DNA from: Jaenimonas drosophilae
Lineage: Eukaryota > Euglenozoa > Kinetoplastea > Trypanosomatida > Trypanosomatidae
DNA length: 64,000 nucleotides
Reading direction: 5' to 3'
Assembly: GCA_030849065.1 (NCBI GenBank)
Contig: JASAON010001651.1
Location: forward strand, 62,001 to 126,000
Position 1 is the first letter of the stretch; each line of letters begins with the position of its first letter. The position numbers and the translations under genes were made by a program. The notes beneath the pieces were generated by a model. That model made no database searches and was not told the origin of the DNA. It saw only the letters and a list, made by a program, of their open reading frames with translations. Positions 9,991-18,324 of this stretch are shown in pieces.

Positions 9991-11163
9991 ATGCCCCTCC
10001 TACATCCTCCCATGAACTTCGCCGCGGTGGAGCCCAACATTTACCGCAGTGCCTACCCTACCATTCACAACATTGCCTTTCTTCACTCCCTTGGCATACG
10101 AACCGTTGCGCTACTCTCGATTGAGCCTCTCCCGCCAGCGGTGCTCCACGCGCTGACGCTCGTCCACACGCGGGAGGCTAAAAACAACACCCTTCACGGC
10201 CCTTCTCCGCCAGCAGACCGCCACCCGCACACCCCAACCACGGATCATGCTACACGTATACGTGTGGTGGAGGCGGCTACCTTCAGCAGTTGGCTCACCG
10301 ACAGCACCAATGGCGGAGATGACTTTAGTCAGAGTGATGTGCAGTGGGCCATGGATCTGGCCGTGAATGCACACTGGCACCCCATCCTCTTCGCCTGCCC
10401 TACGGGTGAGCTCCAGACGAGTGTCGTGATTGGATGCCTACGCCGGTATCAGTCTTGGTCACTGACCTCCATCTTTGGAGAGTGTGAGCTCTTCACGAAC
10501 TACAGCAGACAACTGCGTTCCACGGTGATGCAGTTCATTGAGGCATGGCGGCCCAGTGAACACCCCATTAGCGAAACGGACTTGATTTACCGCCACAGTG
10601 TGTGGGTGGCGAAGCAACGGCAGTCGAGAACATCCAAGCCATCGCATCACCAACCTCATCCACCACATACCAACCACGCCATGTCATCCAGCAGCGATGA
10701 AGAAGGTATCGTTGAGGGAGAGGAGGATCAAAATGAAGAGGATCTCTTTCAGATTGGTGAAGCCACTCCAGATAAGTTGGCCACAGCAGCCATGAACGCA
10801 ATGGCTGAACAACAACACTGGCCAGCACATGACACACAGCGTTCTTCTGGTGATGGACGTGCACAGGCAGCGATGCAGGAGTCGGTGGTCGATGGACCCC
10901 CTCTACCCCACCATCGAGAACGGCCACACTCATCTGGATCGCACCCAACCAAGCGGCGCATCATTGTAGCAGAGTGGTACACACAGGCCATCCGCACTCG
11001 GAAGGAACTGGAGCTGCTGAAGGATCCATTGCCATGTGGGTCTACGCCGGCAGCCCAACTTCCCGCACCACACGAACGCTACGCTGCGGTGCGCAATCCC
11101 CCCGCACTCGATGAACGCTCCACCTTCATGAAGGAATCCATCGTGGAGGAGGATGATGATTGA
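9991..11163 (+). CDS. Siw14/OCA-type atypical dual-specificity phosphatase, predicted inactive
   Basis: A protein of 390 residues. Residues 1-185 follow the plant-and-fungi atypical DSP (Siw14/OCA) family: PPMNFAAVEPNIYRSAYP, then FLHSLGIRTVALL, then GCLRRYQSWSLTSIF. The family's HCX5R active-site loop is changed. The Cys is kept (C136), but the preceding His is Ala135 and the Arg that binds phosphate is Gln142 (ACPTGELQT). Active relatives such as yeast Siw14 hydrolyse inositol pyrophosphates; several yeast OCA proteins are thought to be non-catalytic partners. Residues 190-390 are an acidic/His-rich disordered tail. The in-frame TTG at 9970 is not a plausible eukaryotic start. Confidence 0.8.
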   Translation: MPLLHPPMNFAAVEPNIYRSAYPTIHNIAFLHSLGIRTVALLSIEPLPPAVLHALTLVHTREAKNNTLHGPSPPADRHPHTPTTDHATRIRVVEAATFSSWLTDSTNGGDDFSQSDVQWAMDLAVNAHWHPILFACPTGELQTSVVIGCLRRYQSWSLTSIFGECELFTNYSRQLRSTVMQFIEAWRPSEHPISETDLIYRHSVWVAKQRQSRTSKPSHHQPHPPHTNHAMSSSSDEEGIVEGEEDQNEEDLFQIGEATPDKLATAAMNAMAEQQHWPAHDTQRSSGDGRAQAAMQESVVDGPPLPHHRERPHSSGSHPTKRRIIVAEWYTQAIRTRKELELLKDPLPCGSTPAAQLPAPHERYAAVRNPPALDERSTFMKESIVEEDDD

Positions 11164-11554
11164 TGAGTGAGGATATGACATGGAAGCAAGTGTTCTAGAT
11201 ACATGCATACAGTACTCTTCATGATGCACGAGGACCCAACAACAATCACATGATATTGATGCCCTGTTTCTTCTCTTCTATCACAAAGCCCCCCCTCACA
11301 CATTAAAGATTAAGTGCGCCAGACTGGGTAATCCGGGGGCGTTCGTAGTAATCGGTTCACTTTTTTGTTTCCAGCAGTACTCCACACCACGTCCTCATAC
11401 CACCAATCCTGCGCGTGTGCCCCAACTTTCTTCAATACCTGTACCTTCCTGATTTGCTGCACAAGTCTTGTGTAGTTTGGTTTCTGACGTACATCCTCAG
11501 CCCGTGGCGTGATCACAACATTTTGTTATTGCCACGCCAGCGACCCAACAACCA
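11164..11554 (+). other. Intergenic/UTR region before kinase gene
   Basis: No gene seen. A run of C and a T-rich tract (about 11358-11372) ending in CAG at 11372-11374 could serve as polyadenylation/trans-splicing signals; a second pyrimidine-rich stretch lies at about 11420-11460. Confidence 0.45.
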
Positions 11555-14071
11555 ATGCGGGCTCGCCGTCCTCAACGTAAAGGGCCCCTTCCAGGCTTCT
11601 CCCTCGCACTTCCTGCGGCCTCTACACGCTCTGAGCTGCAGGTGCTTCAGCAAGATGAAAATGATGTGAAGAAGTTCTTCATCCACGCCGATGACACACT
11701 CATTTCGCCCATCATCACCACCGACCCTCAGTTTAGCTCCGTCAAGCCCAATACCATGGAGCCTCGCGCTTCGGAGTTGGGTGGTACGGCAACAGCAGAG
11801 AGTGGGTCGGCGGCGGCTTCATCGGCCGCGCTTCCACCCCCTTCAAAGTTCATCCACGTGCACAACACCAACCTATTCGTCTTGATGGATGGGGTGCCCA
11901 TGTTTCTGGATAACCAATCCACCTTCACTGGGGAGGAAGACATTGACGTCATTCAAGAGAAGGTGCGACGGCGTAAAGCAGAACGGCTGCTCACGCGTGC
12001 GGCAGATGTTGTGGGCACCGATACGGTTGAGGAGGCCATCCGCGATATCGAGAAGGATGATGCGGCCACACATGCACCATCCCAACAGCAGCAACAGCCC
12101 TTCTCGCAGACTAGCACAAAAGCTGTGGCTGCTGCTCCACCATCAGTCACATCATCTATCTCAGCACTAGGAAATTGGAATACCTTTGCACGTACACAGA
12201 CGGAAGGATCGCTGCACTTCTTCAATCGGCAGTCTCAGCACTCCTCCACAGCCACAGCGGGTGGAGGTCCTCGACGGTCTAGTTTACCTGGAGCGGAGGC
12301 AACATTGACCTCCAAACCAAGCTTGGGTGTGCCGGACAACTTTGCCGCACTCTTCTCCAACGCAAAGAAACCAAAGACGCCTGCCGTGTTTCGTCAGACC
12401 CGCCTATCAGCACAGACATCAGCCACAAACACATCCACACCATCATCTTCCACATACACAGCTACTCCATTGGCCACACCACCATCGGCACTTCCGGTCT
12501 CAAGTGAGCCCAATGCATCCACATCCGCAGGTACTGCACGGGAAGGCACACTGCGTGGGTCCTCTTCCAACACCACTCAACAACTGCGCTCTGCCAATCA
12601 GCCACAGCAACCAAACCACACCTCTTCACAAGCACATCGTTCCAACAACTCACATCGTGGTGGACGCGGCGGGCGTCGGCAGCTCACTAAATCCAAGATC
12701 ATCACCGCAGATGAAATTGGCCACAGTAATCCATCCCTTGACATGGATGAGGTGAATGTGCTGCACTACATTGGTGATGGCTCTCAGGGGAAGGTGTACT
12801 GTGTCATGTTGGAGAGCAAGTACTTCGCCCTCAAGCGGCTGGATGCCAAGGCGGCAACAGAAGCCACCAACTCAGTGGAGCGTCAAGGGAGGAAGCGTGG
12901 GTTGGTGAAGGAGCTCAACATGATTCGTCTGCAGCGTTCGATGGTGCCGCCGCAGTACTTGATGCAAATGTTCAACGCCGTGGCCAAGTTTGATAGTGAG
13001 GTACAGGAGCTCAACATACTCATGGAGCTCATGTCTTTTGGGGTGGAGGATGCACAACAGATGGCCGCACGCATTCCACACAATGAGATGCTCAAAGTGA
13101 GCCAGGCCAACTTTCGCCAGTATGTGGTTCGTAAAGACGCCCACAACGAAGAAATCAGCCGGCTAATGAAGCAACAATACGGCCCTTGCACGAGGGTAAT
13201 TGGCCGACGCACCTTCAACATTCCAGAAGATTGGGAGATGCAGCACAATCGTCAAACCACCATTCCAGAAATTGTGTTGAGCTTCCTCGCTGCTGATGTT
13301 CTCCGCGGCCTCCAGGAGCTTCACCGTGATTACCATATGGTGCACTGCGACCTGAAACCAGCCAACGTCCTCCTTTGCTTTGATAAGCTCTCCTTCAAGT
13401 TGGCTGACTTTGGCTGCAGTTGTGTGATGGACCACAACACACAACGTGTACGTCGGCAGGGAGTGGATCTCGGCACGAAGCTGTACAAGGCGCCCGAGCG
13501 TATTGCCAATGAAGGCTCGAATCACGTCTTTGAGGAAACCGCTGCCTCACTTCCTGTGGAGGCCCTCGCTGCAGCACAGTGCGTGGAGTTCAGTGGTAAG
13601 TCAGATGTGTGGTCCTTGGGTATCATGTTGTTGGAGCTGGCCAGTGGCGTGCATCCATGCACATCCTTCAAGTCGGACTTTTGGAACTACCAAAGTCAGC
13701 TGCGACTCTCCAAGATGATCAAACCCGTCTCGTGGTCGGCGGCGCTCTGCGATTTCGTGGTGCGGTGCATCTGCGTGGAGGAGCGGCGCTGGTCTGTGGA
13801 TCAGCTCTTGGTGCACCCCTTCATTAAGATGTACAACCACGTTCCTCGCGCGAAGCTTAAATCCTTCATGGAGCGTCTAGAGAATGACTCCGCTGATTTT
13901 CAACGTCGCCACCAACTCAAGCTGCTGGAGGAGCAGATTCAGCTCAGCACAACCAATCGTCCTGCCGATTTGTACCAGCGCGATAGCCGATCCAGCTGGA
14001 GGACCTTCACCGCCTTTCTCGCCGTGGGGCCGGAGCTCAAGGATATGGAGAAGTTTCCTCCTCTGACGTAG
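11555..14071 (+). CDS. Serine/threonine protein kinase with long disordered N-terminus
   Basis: An 838-residue protein. The first 395 residues are Ser/Thr/Gln/Ala-rich with a short ordered patch (NLFVLMDGVPMFLDNQ and a charged helix). The kinase domain spans about 400-760: glycine loop GDGSQGKV, ATP-binding Lys427 (FALKR), catalytic loop HCDLKPANVLL with Asp599, Asp618 of DFG, and KAPER in the P+1 region. It should be active. The HRD arginine is Cys (HCD), so activation-loop control may differ from RD kinases. About 60-70 residues are inserted between the C-helix/hinge region and the catalytic loop. The end of the lobe carries the usual W-S-x-G-I and R-W-S motifs. Closest broad group looks like STE/MAPKK or TTK-like; I cannot place it more finely. 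Confidence 0.88.
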   Translation: MRARRPQRKGPLPGFSLALPAASTRSELQVLQQDENDVKKFFIHADDTLISPIITTDPQFSSVKPNTMEPRASELGGTATAESGSAAASSAALPPPSKFIHVHNTNLFVLMDGVPMFLDNQSTFTGEEDIDVIQEKVRRRKAERLLTRAADVVGTDTVEEAIRDIEKDDAATHAPSQQQQQPFSQTSTKAVAAAPPSVTSSISALGNWNTFARTQTEGSLHFFNRQSQHSSTATAGGGPRRSSLPGAEATLTSKPSLGVPDNFAALFSNAKKPKTPAVFRQTRLSAQTSATNTSTPSSSTYTATPLATPPSALPVSSEPNASTSAGTAREGTLRGSSSNTTQQLRSANQPQQPNHTSSQAHRSNNSHRGGRGGRRQLTKSKIITADEIGHSNPSLDMDEVNVLHYIGDGSQGKVYCVMLESKYFALKRLDAKAATEATNSVERQGRKRGLVKELNMIRLQRSMVPPQYLMQMFNAVAKFDSEVQELNILMELMSFGVEDAQQMAARIPHNEMLKVSQANFRQYVVRKDAHNEEISRLMKQQYGPCTRVIGRRTFNIPEDWEMQHNRQTTIPEIVLSFLAADVLRGLQELHRDYHMVHCDLKPANVLLCFDKLSFKLADFGCSCVMDHNTQRVRRQGVDLGTKLYKAPERIANEGSNHVFEETAASLPVEALAAAQCVEFSGKSDVWSLGIMLLELASGVHPCTSFKSDFWNYQSQLRLSKMIKPVSWSAALCDFVVRCICVEERRWSVDQLLVHPFIKMYNHVPRAKLKSFMERLENDSADFQRRHQLKLLEEQIQLSTTNRPADLYQRDSRSSWRTFTAFLAVGPELKDMEKFPPLT

Positions 14072-14418
14072 TTCTCCTGCTCTGTGTGTGTGTGTGTGTG
14101 CTGTCTGCGCTGCCTATATACATCGATGGCCTAGGATGATGCATGGAGTACATTCTTGGCGTGAAGAACTACATCCCCCTCCTCCCTCAGAATCCAGAAT
14201 TGGACTAACACAGAATTTCTTGTGGATATTGAGTGGGATAGATGCAAGATTGAAGGTTATTGTGCGATGGTCCTTCTCTCACACAAACACAATTCACTTC
14301 ATTTCATTTTGCCCACATATGCCAACATACAGACATATACACGCACTCAGACACGTAGAGGGGGCTACATCACGTGTACCACACAGCCATATATATATAT
14401 CTTCAACTACTTGAAGGC
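14072..14418 (+). other. Intergenic region with GT microsatellite
   Basis: Holds a (TG)9 run at about 14083-14100 and an AT-alternating stretch (14391-14400) just before the Maf-like gene. A CAG at about 14384-14386 could be the trans-splice acceptor. No gene seen. Confidence 0.5.
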
Positions 14419-15051
14419 ATGAAGCCCATTCTTGTGATTGGCACGAGTGCGCCACGAAGGAGAGCCATGGCTGCTCATCATCTATCCACAGAGTATGAGC
14501 TTGTATTCTGCTCTCCAGACATTGACGAGAAGAGCATTCGAAGCAGCAATGCCTTTGAGCTTACTTCGCTCATCTCCTCAGCCAAGATGGATGCGATCGT
14601 GGCGTCTATCCACGCAGACGCAGGGCTGAGCACACAGATCGCGCAACGGCCGGGAAGTATGGCGCTGTCCTTTGATCAAGTGGTGGTGTGGCAGGATGAA
14701 ATTCGTGAGAAGCCCGAGTCTGAAGAAGAAAACCTGCGGTTTCTTGCCAGCTACAGCAACAGCTCCCTTGACACGGTTCAGACGACGGTGCTGCACAGCT
14801 TCTCCACGGGCAAACGTTGGTCTGCGCCAAACACCACCACCACATACTACAGAGATATTCCTCTGGAGGTTGTGCAGAAAGTGGTGAAGAAGCAAGTGAG
14901 TAGGCACGCGGCGGGAGGATTTGTGGTGGAGGACGAAGATATGATGGCGTTCATGATTCGCATTGATCCTGGTACGAGCGAGGAGGTTCAAGGATTCTCC
15001 ATTGGAACCATTCGCAAGCTCATCGCCATGAATGTGGATGAGTCGGGGTGA
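14419..15051 (+). CDS. Maf/HAM1-like nucleoside triphosphate pyrophosphatase
   Basis: A 210-residue protein of normal Maf length. The N-terminus ILVIGTSAPRRRAM matches the Maf LASxSPRR nucleotide-binding motif. CSPDIDEKSIRSS fits the DIDE motif, SFDQVVVWQDEI matches the SDQVV catalytic segment of the YceF subgroup, and AAGGFVVED plus FSIGTIRKLI match the C-terminal AGGYxIEG and GLP motifs. The family hydrolyses non-canonical or modified nucleotides (house-cleaning) in the cytosol. The open frame extends to a GTG at 14374; the first ATG after the likely acceptor is 14419. Confidence 0.85.
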   Translation: MKPILVIGTSAPRRRAMAAHHLSTEYELVFCSPDIDEKSIRSSNAFELTSLISSAKMDAIVASIHADAGLSTQIAQRPGSMALSFDQVVVWQDEIREKPESEEENLRFLASYSNSSLDTVQTTVLHSFSTGKRWSAPNTTTTYYRDIPLEVVQKVVKKQVSRHAAGGFVVEDEDMMAFMIRIDPGTSEEVQGFSIGTIRKLIAMNVDESG

Positions 15052-15451
15052 TGGTAGTTGTGGCGTTAGTCGCCGATTGTGTGCACGTCAGCACACAGAG
15101 ATGAGAGAGAGATTTGCGTGTGTGTGTGCGTGTATATGTCCTCGGCAACAGACGGATAAATTGGTTGTGTGTAGTTGCATTGGAGAGGAGGAGATAGATG
15201 CTTCGTCCTCTCCACTAACTTGAAGCGAATGCTGCATTGTTGAAGCATCCATCAATATCCTCTTAACGTCAATGTGTTGTGTGATGGTACTCCTGATTTC
15301 AGTACGTGAATAAAACGAACATTGTGAAGATGGCACACCCAACAATGACTCCTCTCCTTGTTCTTATTATTTCTCTTCACCATTCTGTGTGGCTCTGAAG
15401 AAAAAGAGAGAGAGAGAGAGCTGTGCGCTCCACCGCCTTAAGTGAGCGGAT
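15052..15451 (+). other. Intergenic region with AG microsatellite
   Basis: No gene seen. Pyrimidine-rich DNA lies at about 15348-15390, and an (AG)8 run at about 15404-15420 directly precedes the next gene's 5' UTR, offering many possible acceptor AGs. Confidence 0.45.
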
Positions 15452-16918
15452 ATGGATTCTATCCTTCGCTCTCTTCACGATGTGATTGACTTAAAGGAAA
15501 CCGATGATGGCAGCCAACATCTGACCAAAGATGGCGGCACCGCACAACTTCTCAAGGAACAACAAGAACGCTATGATGAATTGCTGGCGGAGAGCACACG
15601 AATGGAATCTCGTCTCTTTCGCACCGAGGCCGCCCTCGCTGCCTCAAAGGAGGTGTGGTTGCGCACCCACGCTGCGCAGGAAGATCTCATTCAGGTGCTC
15701 CTCCACGGAGGTGCTCCAACAGTTCTTGATGAGCAGACGGAAGTGGAGATGATGCACGCCGACATGCGTGTGTATGTTAGCTCACTCAAGGAGCAAATCG
15801 AAGGCCTACGTCATGGTCTGCAGGCGGCGTTGGAAGAACAACACATTGGAGCTCTTCAGAAACAAGATGCCACCGTGAAGGATTTGGCAGCTGCCTCTAG
15901 TGTACCGGAAGTGCAGGAGCAGTACAACGTGGCGGTCAAGAAGCTGCAGGACTTGTGGGATAACGAGCGGGAAGAGCTGAACACTCGCATTAGTAAGCTC
16001 GAGCGAAGTTGCCGGAAACAAGCGGAATCAATGCTTTTGTTGGGGGAGAAAAAATCGGCACCAAACGAACCTACTACACGTGAGCATGAACTCGAGAACC
16101 AGGTGGTGGCACTTCAACATGACATTGCTGAGTTGAAGAAGCACACTGATGCTACAGCTTCACCCAAGATGGCCGCAGAGACGAGTAGCGCGGATTCAGC
16201 TTCAGATGCACCAGATTCTGAGCCAACACTCACCAAAGATGAAGTGGATATACTCCGGAAGGAGCGGGATAGTCTTCGCATTGAAGTGATGCAGCTCCAT
16301 CATGAATCGGATGCGCGTGAAGAGGCCTTGGCCTCCCTCTACGAAGATAGCAGAAGGTTCCAGGCACGTGAAAAGGAACAGGAGGAGGAGCTCTTTCGCC
16401 TGCGAGAGGCCCACGCCCGTCTGACGAGAGAGGCGGAGCGCCTTAGGATGAGCCTCACCGAGGAAGAAGACCGAAGTGCGATGCTCTCCACTTCTGTAGA
16501 AACGCTGAAGTCGCAGAACCTTCATTTTCAGCAGGAGCTTGCGCATGCCGGCGAAGCCGTTCGACGTGCTGCACAAGGTGTGGATGTTGCCAATCTCCGC
16601 CAACAACAACAACAACAACAACACGCCATTGGATTGGCTCAAACACGATCACTGTCAGTGCCAAAGTCTGGTACAGACGAGGTGGATGGTGCAGCTTCGC
16701 CGTCGCAAGCCTTTCTTCGGCATGCATCGCAACGCTTGAAGAATGTGGCACCGGAGGTTTCCACGAAACGGAAGCTCGTCGCCATCATCTTCATCTTTGT
16801 GGTGATGGCCTTCTTCATTGCGTCGGTGGCGAGCTCCGGAGGCCAACGCGATGTGGAGCTTCAGCTTTCATCCCTACAAATCCTTCTGGCGGATTGCCGC
16901 AAGAAGATCAACATGTGA
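15452..16918 (+). CDS. Tail-anchored coiled-coil protein, golgin-like
   Basis: A 488-residue protein. Residues about 25-385 are almost entirely predicted coiled coil, rich in Glu/Lys/Leu heptads (for example QLLKEQQERYDELL and ARLTREAERLRMSL), broken near 210-255 by a Ser/Pro-rich linker. A CAA-encoded poly-Gln run lies at about residues 384-390. One strongly hydrophobic segment, LVAIIFIFVVMAFFIASVAS (about 442-461), sits 27 residues from the C-terminus. This topology (long coiled coil, C-terminal anchor) is that of golgin-84/CASP-like Golgi tethers or SNARE-associated proteins. The specific orthologue is not recognised, so Golgi location is inference. Confidence 0.7.
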   Translation: MDSILRSLHDVIDLKETDDGSQHLTKDGGTAQLLKEQQERYDELLAESTRMESRLFRTEAALAASKEVWLRTHAAQEDLIQVLLHGGAPTVLDEQTEVEMMHADMRVYVSSLKEQIEGLRHGLQAALEEQHIGALQKQDATVKDLAAASSVPEVQEQYNVAVKKLQDLWDNEREELNTRISKLERSCRKQAESMLLLGEKKSAPNEPTTREHELENQVVALQHDIAELKKHTDATASPKMAAETSSADSASDAPDSEPTLTKDEVDILRKERDSLRIEVMQLHHESDAREEALASLYEDSRRFQAREKEQEEELFRLREAHARLTREAERLRMSLTEEEDRSAMLSTSVETLKSQNLHFQQELAHAGEAVRRAAQGVDVANLRQQQQQQQHAIGLAQTRSLSVPKSGTDEVDGAASPSQAFLRHASQRLKNVAPEVSTKRKLVAIIFIFVVMAFFIASVASSGGQRDVELQLSSLQILLADCRKKINM

Positions 16919-17192
16919 GACTCCCGCAGCACCCTGGTGTGTGGAGGCTGTACACCACGTTGTAGTTGTAGCTGCTTCAAGTCATTCGTCTTCAACCATC
17001 TCACACATGTCTTTGATGATGGTGAAGAACCACAAATACCCCTGTACGTCGCAACGCAATTCCCTCTGTGTGTTCCCTCTCCTCTCTCAATACGCTTGCC
17101 TTCATCACCAGGAACACCATTCATCAGACGGAAGCATTTGCCCATATTGGCACGAGGAGCTCCAGTGTGCCCTCTCTACCCCGGTGTAAACG

Positions 17193-17819
17193 ATGGTCCT
17201 CATTCTTGTGGCGGGGGATCTTCACGTCCCTCAACGCGCGGTGGGCATTCCTGAAGCCTTTCAGCGACTTCTTCTTCCTGGGAAGATTCAGGAGATCTTC
17301 TTGACTGGAAATTTAGGTTCGTCGGAGATGTATGACATCTTTCGTAAGCTAGCACCCATGGTCCACTGTGTTCGTGGTGATTATGATGCCATGTGGAACA
17401 CTGAACTTCCAGAGACAATGGTGGTGGAGGTGGAAGGTCTGCGTATGGGTATCGTGCATGGCCATCAGGTCATACCGTCGGGGAATAAGGACTCATTGGC
17501 GATGCTGCAGCGGCAGCTGGACGTGGATGTGCTACTCTACGGCAACGCGCCGGCATCCAAATCAACTGAATTCGATGGCCACTTATTCATCACTCCAGGC
17601 TCCATCACGGGGGCACCCGCTTCCGGTGTGTTGGAGGCCATCCCATCTTTTGTGCTGCTCGACGTACACGAGGATAGTACCATCACCATTTTCACCTATG
17701 AGTACCACGAAAACGCCGCCGCAGACGATGGTCAGCCATCGGAGGATGGCTCCAACGACGAGGGTGTGAAGATCAAGAAGAAGGAATGGTCCAAAGAAGG
17801 TGACGTCATTGTGGGATAG
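17193..17819 (+). CDS. VPS29: Retromer subunit VPS29, with altered metal site
   Basis: At 208 residues it is slightly longer than human VPS29. It has the calcineurin-like phosphoesterase fold: AGDLHVPQRA (D9, H11), LTGNLG (N40), VRGDYD (D63), VHGHQVIPSGN (H89) and ITPGSITGA. The family's GHTH segment, which carries the last two metal-ligand histidines, is here GNAP (N118, P120). VPS29 binds VPS35 and works as a scaffold in retromer, which returns receptors from endosomes to the Golgi, so loss of metal binding need not abolish its role. The C-terminal 35 residues are charged and specific to this protein. The gene starts at the ATG at 17193. Confidence 0.93.
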   Translation: MVLILVAGDLHVPQRAVGIPEAFQRLLLPGKIQEIFLTGNLGSSEMYDIFRKLAPMVHCVRGDYDAMWNTELPETMVVEVEGLRMGIVHGHQVIPSGNKDSLAMLQRQLDVDVLLYGNAPASKSTEFDGHLFITPGSITGAPASGVLEAIPSFVLLDVHEDSTITIFTYEYHENAAADDGQPSEDGSNDEGVKIKKKEWSKEGDVIVG

Positions 17820-18324
17820 GCACAAGAAGACGCCACATACCCACACACTTGGTGAGGAGTGGCGCTCCGCAACAACGGCACATACAGCCAACGCTGCTGC
17901 TACACAGCATTTACTCACTTCACCATTGGGAGGCTGTTTGCTCCTGGTACCAGTGACCTCCCCCTCCCCTCCCCCTCAGCTCCAACAACACGAAACCTCA
18001 ACTTCACTACGGGGTGCTTATAGCCATGCTCCTCTTCATGCTCAACCATTCACCACATCTTTTATCTTCATCTTCTTCACACATCTGTTGGTAGCTTCCT
18101 TCCACCCTAGAGTAGTTGTGGATAGTGGCGTTTTGGCGTGCGTGTTGAGTAGTTCCAACCCCTCTTGTGCTTTCGTGCTGCGATATATCAACTCCTTGTG
18201 ACTCGTGGCAGAACACTCCCCCCTAACATCCCCATACCCACACACAAACACACACACTTATTACCAAGCCACTTTCCTCATCTTCTTCCATCACACACCT
18301 CTTCTTCGTTGTGTTGTGTGAAGT
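17820..18324 (+). other. Intergenic/UTR region before DNAI2
   Basis: No gene seen. It contains a CCCCTCCCCT-type pyrimidine tract ending in CAG at about 17959-17981 and further T/C-rich DNA at about 18270-18310 just upstream of the DNAI2 ATG. Confidence 0.45.

Noticed and set aside
15404..15420. (AG)n run considered as a promoter or GAGA-type element
   Set aside because: Gene-specific promoters are not expected in such arrays; more simply a microsatellite offering splice acceptors.
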